Virus record (IMG/VR): IMGVR_UViG_3300045049_000036
Coordinates: 1-45,772 of that record
From: a virus
Reading direction: 5' to 3' (one strand)
DNA: 45,772 nucleotides
Shown: positions 40,394-45,772 of the stretch, one piece after another
Layout of the letters: each line of letters begins with the position of its first letter
Position numbering within the stretch: the stretch's first letter is position 1
The notes under the pieces: model-generated
What the model saw: the letters and a program-made list of their open reading frames with translations, nothing else
Database searches by the model: none
Told to the model about the DNA's origin: nothing
Program-made: the position numbers and the translations under genes

Positions 40394-41095
40394 TTAAGTG
40401 GTTGGGTCGTCGCCAACTGAAGCATCAGGACCGTTGACATCCGGCCACGCGTTCTTGAAGAGGAACACCTGCGTATTCGCATCTTCAGTACCAAGTTGCG
40501 CAACTTGACCTTCAATATCAAGCTCTACGGCAGCTTGACTAGTTTTCAGGTCATTGCTCATGTACCCGTTGACTGTCAGATTCGAAGTCATGATGTACTC
40601 CTTGATCTCTGTCACACCTCCTTCTCTAGAAGGAATCGACAGATCTTTCTGAAGTTTGACATCGATGTCAATTGCTGCTACACCATAAGTGACCGAGAAT
40701 TTGAGATCATTCTTAATGGAAGAAAGCAGCCATTTCTTGGACAAAAGCCGCAGACTTCGCATATCTTGCACGTAGAGTTCAATCTCATATGTGGTTATGA
40801 CTGGAATCAACTCTAGTTTATAAGTCAGAGTGAAATCATGACTAGAGTTTCCATGTAACCCACGTCTTGCGAGCGTATTCGGTTTGTACGATGTTGCTTC
40901 GTTGACAGCAAAACCTGTGGTTCTTGCCCTAGCGAACGGATAACAGTCTTTGAGTTCTTTTCTTAACTTGGCTGAAACGACGGCCTTCACGTCAGGGCCA
41001 TTGTAAAACAACAACGGGACTGCGAACGTTTTGTAAAAACGATCTGCCAGTCCCGTGTTGATGAAGTCCTCGATGGGATTCAGTGAATTGTCCAT
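40394..41095 (-). CDS. Head-tail joining protein candidate, 233 aa
   Basis: The product is 233 residues from the ATG at 41095 with AAGGGA upstream. It has alternating strands and helices (FAVPLLFYNGPDVKAVVSAKLR, TYKLELIPVITTYEIELYVQ) and an acidic tail (PDVNGPDASVGDDPTT). Position between the capsid block and the sheath, together with size, suggests a tail terminator or neck protein of the T4 gp3/gp15 kind. The assignment is by location, not motif. Confidence 0.6.
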   Translation of the reverse strand: MDNSLNPIEDFINTGLADRFYKTFAVPLLFYNGPDVKAVVSAKLRKELKDCYPFARARTTGFAVNEATSYKPNTLARRGLHGNSSHDFTLTYKLELIPVITTYEIELYVQDMRSLRLLSKKWLLSSIKNDLKFSVTYGVAAIDIDVKLQKDLSIPSREGGVTEIKEYIMTSNLTVNGYMSNDLKTSQAAVELDIEGQVAQLGTEDANTQVFLFKNAWPDVNGPDASVGDDPTT

Positions 41096-41195
41096 CTCTT
41101 CCCTTAGGAGAGATCCGATTGTACTTACGAGGTCTTGCGCTTCACACTAGGTGTGCAACGTGTTGAATGCGTTCATACAATCTGGACCTCTAGGG

Positions 41196-42203
41196 TTACT
41201 TCTTCGACGCAGGCTTCGCAGCGGTCTTTTTGGCAGCTTCAGCAGCAGCTTTCTTGGCAGCAGCGGCTTTCGCTTCTGCCTTCTTCTGCTTCAGAGTTTT
41301 GTCTACCAGACCTGCGGTTAGCACAGTCAGACGATCAATTGCAGACAAGTTGGAAATAGTGCGTGTGACATTAGCTTTAGCCTTTGCAGACTTCGCACCA
41401 GCATCCTCACTATCTTTCTTTACGAATGGAGGTGCTTTCTTACCTTCATCCTCTTTGTCTTCTTTTTCGTCTTCATCGTCATCATCAGACGATGCTTCTT
41501 CAGACTTGTCGTCTTCATCTTCATCAGATTCGGATTCGGATTCAGACTCATCATCTTCGTCCTCATCGTCATCGTCAGCGGCTGATACTTCGAAATCAGA
41601 CAAATCGCCAAGATCATCAAGATCTACGTCCATCAGATCGTCTTGATCTGTATCCAGTGACGACTCACCATTTCCTGGGCTCGGATCTGCATCAGCTACT
41701 GCCGGTGTAGGACGTTCGATGGCTTCCGGCACTTCACCGCCGTCATCTTTTCCATCGTCCGTCAAATCAAGCTTTGGATCAAGTTCAGCATCAGCAGAGT
41801 TTGCTTTCGTCATCTTATTGATGGTTTCATCAAACTCGTCATCTTGTACGTCAGCTGACTCAGATTTCTTGCCCTTGGATTTAACCTTGGCTTTCGTTTT
41901 CTCACGAGCAACTTGTAGATCCTTTAGGAATCCAGCCATTCGTGAGCCTGCAGTTTCCGGCTTCTTGTCTTTCTTTTCAGTCGAGGCTTCTGTCTTCTTA
42001 CCCTTTGTGCTGGCTTTTTCGGCCTTCGCAGCTTCAAGGGCTTCACCTTGAGCACGATCCAGTTGGCTTACTGTTGAAGCCAGATCTGGAGCGCGAAGAG
42101 CAGCGTCGAATAGCTTTGCAGCCTTTTCGTATTTGCCTTTGACAGATGCAGAAACGGAACAAAGAAGGAGGTCGAGCGCGATCGAATATTTTTGGTTCGG
42201 CAT
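41196..42203 (-). CDS. Highly charged protein with acidic Asp/Glu/Ser tract and Lys/Ala tail
   Basis: The product is 335 residues from the ATG at 42203 with AAGGAG upstream. The N-terminal ~65 residues are helical (KYEKAAKLFDAALRAPDL resembles a TPR-like helix pair). Residues 66-115 are Lys-rich, 184-254 form a very acidic tract dominated by Asp, Glu and Ser, and 306-335 form a Lys/Ala-rich tail like linker histones. The DNA of the acidic tract is low-complexity. It follows the capsid terminator, so it may be transcribed separately or at lower level. It may be an internal head protein or DNA-condensing/scaffold component; no family is recognised. Confidence 0.75.
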   Translation of the reverse strand: MPNQKYSIALDLLLCSVSASVKGKYEKAAKLFDAALRAPDLASTVSQLDRAQGEALEAAKAEKASTKGKKTEASTEKKDKKPETAGSRMAGFLKDLQVAREKTKAKVKSKGKKSESADVQDDEFDETINKMTKANSADAELDPKLDLTDDGKDDGGEVPEAIERPTPAVADADPSPGNGESSLDTDQDDLMDVDLDDLGDLSDFEVSAADDDDEDEDDESESESESDEDEDDKSEEASSDDDDEDEKEDKEDEGKKAPPFVKKDSEDAGAKSAKAKANVTRTISNLSAIDRLTVLTAGLVDKTLKQKKAEAKAAAAKKAAAEAAKKTAAKPASKK

Positions 42204-42233
42204 ATGTAAGCTCCTTGGGTTTCCGGGTTAAAC

Positions 42234-42271
42234 GAAACAAAGGGGATGTAGGACTGCTCCTGCCATCCCCT
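42234..42271 (-). terminator. Rho-independent terminator after the capsid gene
   Basis: An 8-base-pair stem AGGGGATG (42241-42248) with CATCCCCT (42264-42271) encloses a smaller AGGA/TCCT hairpin; on the minus strand it is followed by TTGTTTCGTTT. It begins 10 bases after the capsid stop, as expected for a strong unit terminator. Confidence 0.8.
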
Positions 42272-42280
42272 ATGCAGGTC

Positions 42281-43333
42281 TTACTTACGAATACCCTTGG
42301 CGATGGAACGCGGGTTCGCGATAACCATCGAATAGCTTTCCCACATCCACCAGCCCTTACCGGCGATCTTTTCAGTTGCGCCTGTAAGAACTTCTGTCTC
42401 GATACCGCCACGGTCTGTGTATTGACCGTGAGTTACCGGGTCAGAGATTGCGTAGAATTCACCAGCGCTCAGCACGCGGTGTTCTGGGTGACGATAAGCA
42501 TCAGACGTGATAGCCATACCGTACAGAACGGCAAGTTCACCAGTCATAACGAGTTCGTGACGTGCAACAGGTTCGATAGCTTGGATGAACGTTGAGTCAC
42601 CAACAATATCGATCCACATGTCGCTTGCCATCAACATTTGTGGAACTGGGAGGTCCCAGCTACCAACCATGTTGCGAACTTCCATCAGTGTCAGAGGCGT
42701 CAGCGTACCCGAAATAACTGTCAGGTCGTTGGCGATACCAACGAGGCTGTCAGCAGCATTCTTGTACAGACGGTCTTCTGCCACCATGATGGCTTCAAGC
42801 GCTTCAGCATACTTCTCATCGAGAACATCAGACACCGAAGTGTTGATTTCGCGTTGCTCAACGAATGGCTTCGCGTCGATGATGATTTCTGGAGGCATGT
42901 ACAGACGATCACGGATGATCTGGTGCTGTGTAGCCGTTGGCGAAGTAGCGTAAGCGGCTACGACGTCCTTCAGACGCATTTTCACTGTCGGGAATTGGCC
43001 CGGAACAAGATCTTGACGAGCAAGATACTTGCGGCTGAAGCCACGACGGTTAGCAGCCTGATACAGGTCACGAGCCATCACTTCACCGAGTTCACGGTGA
43101 ACTTCCTTCGAGTTGAACATGGCACGAACTAGCTCACGATTGCGCTGAGCACGTTCCATCTTCGCAGCAGTTGTGACCTCACCGTTAGCAGTAGCTGCGA
43201 GCAGCTTCAGCTGTTGGCTGAAAAGGTCTTTCTTGCTAGAGGCATTCAGTTCGCCGTTTGCGCCGACTAGGCGCTCGAGCGAGCCGGGCGCGCGGAAGTC
43301 GGTTGCAAGAACGGGGGTCTTGGCCTTGGACAT
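42281..43333 (-). CDS. Major capsid protein (HK97-fold candidate)
   Basis: The product is 350 residues from the ATG at 43333 with AGGAG upstream. Segment order fits a capsid subunit: a helical N-arm (about 35-95), REINTSVSDVLDEKYAEALEAIMVAEDRLY (spine helix region), then PQMLMASDMWIDIVGD and ELVMTGELAVLYGMAITSDAY, strands typical of the P- and A-domains of HK97-fold proteins. The strong ribosome site and following terminator fit very high expression. The identity is inferred from size, context and pattern, not from a single signature. Confidence 0.75.
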   Translation of the reverse strand: MSKAKTPVLATDFRAPGSLERLVGANGELNASSKKDLFSQQLKLLAATANGEVTTAAKMERAQRNRELVRAMFNSKEVHRELGEVMARDLYQAANRRGFSRKYLARQDLVPGQFPTVKMRLKDVVAAYATSPTATQHQIIRDRLYMPPEIIIDAKPFVEQREINTSVSDVLDEKYAEALEAIMVAEDRLYKNAADSLVGIANDLTVISGTLTPLTLMEVRNMVGSWDLPVPQMLMASDMWIDIVGDSTFIQAIEPVARHELVMTGELAVLYGMAITSDAYRHPEHRVLSAGEFYAISDPVTHGQYTDRGGIETEVLTGATEKIAGKGWWMWESYSMVIANPRSIAKGIRK

Positions 43334-43373
43334 TAATTACTCCTGTGTTAGGTTTGTCAGATCAGTCCAGTGC

Positions 43374-44042
43374 TTAGATCAGCATCAGACCAAGGTACGG
43401 GTTCGTCAGCGTCGGAACCGAAACGATCACGCAGTTGACTGTTGCACCATTGCCGCTCTGAACAAGCAGACCGTTTGCGCCAGTTTTGACGGTTGCGGTT
43501 TGGTTCCAGTTTAGCGTCGAGTCGTATTCTGTAGTGTAGACGGTACCCTTTTGGATGATACCAACTTGACCGATAGACGTACCAGCTGCACCTCCTGGAT
43601 ACACATCACCCATGATGGCGCGTGCTTCAACAGCAGATGGAGCGAACTTATAGACTGCACGCAGCGTGTGACCACGAAGCGCCGTATTCATCGTCAATGT
43701 CTTGCTCGACAGTGTGTAGTCTGTACCACCACCAGTCAGAAGAGCGTTTGCTGTCTCATCGTATAGAGAGAACGTTGAGCTGAGAGGCGTACGAGCCAGA
43801 ACCCAAGTGTCGGTATTTGGATCAACGAATTCTTCTACTTTGGGGTAAGAAGTCAGAGCAATTTGTTGGCTGACTGCAAGACCCAGGAAGATTTCGCCGC
43901 TGGTACCGGCAGAAGGGGCTACACCGAATACACCCAGAGGAGAAGCTCCTACAAGGGCTTGGCCTTCTGCCGCGATCGAGGCGCCGGAAGCGATTGGCAG
44001 CTCAGTGGAGATCTGCGGACGGCCGTTGGGGAAGTAAAGCAT
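43374..44042 (-). CDS. Virion head decoration protein candidate
   Basis: The product is 222 residues from the ATG at 44042 with AAGGAG upstream. The sequence is Ala/Gly/Thr/Ser-rich with short strands (IFLGLAVSQQIAL, DYTLSSKTLTMNTALRGHT, LRAVYKFAPSAVEARA), typical of capsid decoration or cement proteins. It lies directly before the capsid gene in the transcription order. No signature motif is seen. Confidence 0.6.
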   Translation of the reverse strand: MLYFPNGRPQISTELPIASGASIAAEGQALVGASPLGVFGVAPSAGTSGEIFLGLAVSQQIALTSYPKVEEFVDPNTDTWVLARTPLSSTFSLYDETANALLTGGGTDYTLSSKTLTMNTALRGHTLRAVYKFAPSAVEARAIMGDVYPGGAAGTSIGQVGIIQKGTVYTTEYDSTLNWNQTATVKTGANGLLVQSGNGATVNCVIVSVPTLTNPYLGLMLI

Positions 44043-44054
44043 GAATGCTCCTTA

Positions 44055-45629
44055 TTACGAAGAGAAGGATCCGTTGCCTAGAAGGACAGCAAGTTCTTGC
44101 GTCTTATAGGATCCGGTCACCGATTTATTAGCAGACTCGACGTGCTGGACGGGAGTTGCGATCGCAGCTACGATTGCTTCTTCCGTATTGTCATCATCTT
44201 CGTCTTCTTCACCCGCTTCTGGGTCACCATCTTTTGCATCCGCTTTCACCATAGTGAAAGGCACATACTCAGAAAGGTTCAACGCCTCAGCGAGACCATT
44301 GCGCGCCTCAACGGGCTTCGCTGCCACTTCACGTGCGAGAGCAATTACCTCACGCATTTGAGCGGCTCCATGTGCTGCATACACACGATTAACGAGACGT
44401 TCTGCCGAGCCATGTTTCATGCCAGCAGCGACGAGCTCAGTAACCAGAGCTGCCTTCACAGGATCTTGTCGGTTCTTCCAGAAGTTCTGGGCAAAACCAG
44501 CGGCTGCGATATCAGTAGCTTGTGCGAAGTCATCCGCAACTGACTTGATATTTGCAGTCACTTTCGACTGTTCGGTTTCCACGCTAGTTTTCACCAACTT
44601 GGCGATCTCAGCACTTGCCTTGATCTTCACCTTAACAGGTTCGAATTTATAGTGTGCAAGAGCTTCCTTCAGACCGAGAGTATCGATCGAATGCTTGACA
44701 GCAAGTTGGAAGTTCTTTTGGAACATTAGCTCTGCGTTGTCGCCAGCTAGTTCTGGAGTCAAGCTAGCAACAATCGTGTTACCAACCGCTACGTTCATCG
44801 TCTGACCTAGATAGACGAAAGCGATTTGCGGAGGTGTAGGAATGTTGTCTGGGCTGACATTTGGAGTTGGACGTTCAGTCACAACATCCATCATATTCAC
44901 TTCGATGTCCAAACCACCATCTTGCGTCATATTCTCAACAGCATTGTGGCGCTGTTCAGTATTAGAATCGCTTTCTGGGGCCGGGTCACCTTTCATGCCT
45001 GTATCCTCTAAAGCATCTGGCGGATTTCCATCAGATGGAGGAGCAGCTGTTTCGGTCGAACTTTCTTCGTCAAAAAGTTCGTCGCCGCTGTCGTCTTCTG
45101 CTACATCGTCATCATCTTCGATGTCAACAAGATCCATGTCATCCAAGTCTGTAGACTCGTAATCATTCATGGGCATCTCGTCTGCATCTGCTTTGACCGT
45201 ATCAGAGGCGGCAGTAGTAGAGGTGGTTTTGTAATTCATCTCATGTCCACACGCCGAGCAGTTCAGTTGAGAAACGGAAGCCACTACAGCACCTGGAAAG
45301 ATGTTGTGAGTGGAGCACGAACCGCACGTAACGAGCGCGAGGTTGTTGTCAGACGGAATTTCGAGTTTGGCCGTCGTGGCTTCTGCCTTGGTAGTCGGTG
45401 AGCCGCAAGAACTGCAATGATATTGCAATCCAGAGGCTGGAACCGCAGAGAAGGCGTGACCGCAGTCCGTGCAAGCGTGCTGAGCATACTTGAATTTGGA
45501 CAGTACGGCGCTCACGTTCTCCGCGTCACACAGAGCAGGATCACGAGTAGCAAACACGAACATACCACCTGCCTTTTTCGCCGTTTCAGCGATTTGTGCA
45601 GCCTTCTTCGAAGGGGTTTTTCTGTTCAT
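44055..45629 (-). CDS. Zinc-ribbon and acidic head protein (scaffold or core candidate)
   Basis: The product is 524 residues from the ATG at 45629, with a perfect TAGGAG 5 bases upstream. Two CxxC...CxxC zinc ribbons lie near the start (Cys53, 56, 72, 75 and Cys102, 105, 124, 127). Residues about 155-230 are an acidic low-complexity region, then an Ala/Lys-rich helical domain (about 290-450) and another acidic stretch (GEEDEDDDNTEE). Position upstream of the decoration and capsid genes would suit a prohead core or scaffold protein that the protease digests, but the ribbons are unusual for that role. Confidence 0.65.
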   Translation of the reverse strand: MNRKTPSKKAAQIAETAKKAGGMFVFATRDPALCDAENVSAVLSKFKYAQHACTDCGHAFSAVPASGLQYHCSSCGSPTTKAEATTAKLEIPSDNNLALVTCGSCSTHNIFPGAVVASVSQLNCSACGHEMNYKTTSTTAASDTVKADADEMPMNDYESTDLDDMDLVDIEDDDDVAEDDSGDELFDEESSTETAAPPSDGNPPDALEDTGMKGDPAPESDSNTEQRHNAVENMTQDGGLDIEVNMMDVVTERPTPNVSPDNIPTPPQIAFVYLGQTMNVAVGNTIVASLTPELAGDNAELMFQKNFQLAVKHSIDTLGLKEALAHYKFEPVKVKIKASAEIAKLVKTSVETEQSKVTANIKSVADDFAQATDIAAAGFAQNFWKNRQDPVKAALVTELVAAGMKHGSAERLVNRVYAAHGAAQMREVIALAREVAAKPVEARNGLAEALNLSEYVPFTMVKADAKDGDPEAGEEDEDDDNTEEAIVAAIATPVQHVESANKSVTGSYKTQELAVLLGNGSFSS

Positions 45630-45706
45630 GCAGGCTCCTAGTTAAAATCCTCCAGGATTATTACTGGCGGACTGAACTCAAAATAGGGTTTGCAGCAAAT
45701 GCTCCG

Positions 45707-45772
45707 TTAAGCTCCTTTGGACAGGTTGGGAAATAAATCAAAATCAATTAATGTAAATAGGTCGGTGGAAGG
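45707..45772 (-). CDS. C-terminal end of an upstream gene, cut by window edge
   Basis: An open frame enters from the right edge and ends in TAA at 45707-45709. Visible residues are PSTDLFTLIDFD followed by LFPNLSKGA. They look like a protein C-terminus, and the frame is followed by about 75 bases of leader before the next ATG. The gene could be the portal or another head protein, but nothing identifies it. Confidence 0.45.
   Translation of the reverse strand, partial: PSTDLFTLIDFDLFPNLSKGA

Noticed and set aside
41129-41190. Nested inverted repeats in the ~100-base gap after the charged-protein gene (GAGGTC/GACCTC, CACAC/GTGTG)
   Set aside because: The stems are short and widely spaced, with no T-tract; not enough to call a terminator or structured RNA.
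41230-41646. Plus-strand Ser-rich open frame
   Set aside because: It is the reverse reading of the Asp/Glu/Ser repeat in the charged head-module gene.

Overview
This window is part of the genome of a tailed phage with a contractile tail (a myovirus, probably a large one). Every convincing gene lies on the minus strand, so transcription runs from high to low coordinates. A GH19-type endolysin and a T4-like, PAAR-tipped baseplate suggest a Gram-negative host. I cannot name the host or the phage genus from sequence alone.

Layout in transcription order. (1) 45.8-40 kb, head module: the end of an unidentified gene, a zinc-ribbon/acidic head protein, a probable decoration protein, the major capsid protein followed by a strong terminator, a highly charged protein, and head-tail joining candidates. 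(2) 40-24 kb, tail and baseplate: sheath, tube, a second tube-fold protein, a tail-assembly chaperone with an apparent +1 frameshift extension, a tape measure carrying an M15 peptidase domain, a lytic transglycosylase, and gp48/54-, gp53-, gp27-, gp5-, PAAR-, gp25-, gp6/J- and gpI-like proteins. (3) 24.3-12.5 kb, adhesion: two fibres with related N-termini, a LamG-like fibre, a large beta-helix tailspike and an Ig-like accessory protein, with a membrane protein and an MmcB-like nuclease between them, ending in a degenerate transglutaminase-like gene and a terminator. (4) 12.4-11 kb, lysis: a membrane-anchored coiled-coil protein, a four-helix membrane protein and the GH19 endolysin. (5) 11-0 kb, accessory region: two GT-A glycosyltransferase-like proteins, GNAT-like proteins, an aspartyl/asparaginyl-hydroxylase-like protein and two more HxD...H oxygenase-like proteins, a PP-loop ATPase, a fatty acid desaturase and a radical SAM enzyme. 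The prohead protease and several tiny membrane proteins sit inside this region.

The two most interesting signals are these. First, the chaperone gene just before the tape measure ends in CTT CCC TAG, and a 48-codon reading frame without a usable start continues in the +1 frame. This looks like a programmed +1 frameshift equivalent to lambda G/GT. Second, the tightly overlapping oxidation/acyl/amide/glycosyl enzyme genes at 0.2-10.7 kb look like a phage-encoded tailoring or biosynthetic pathway whose substrate cannot be told from sequence.

There is no gene-free stretch over 300 bases. I saw no tRNA, CRISPR array, insertion sequence or convincing plus-strand gene.
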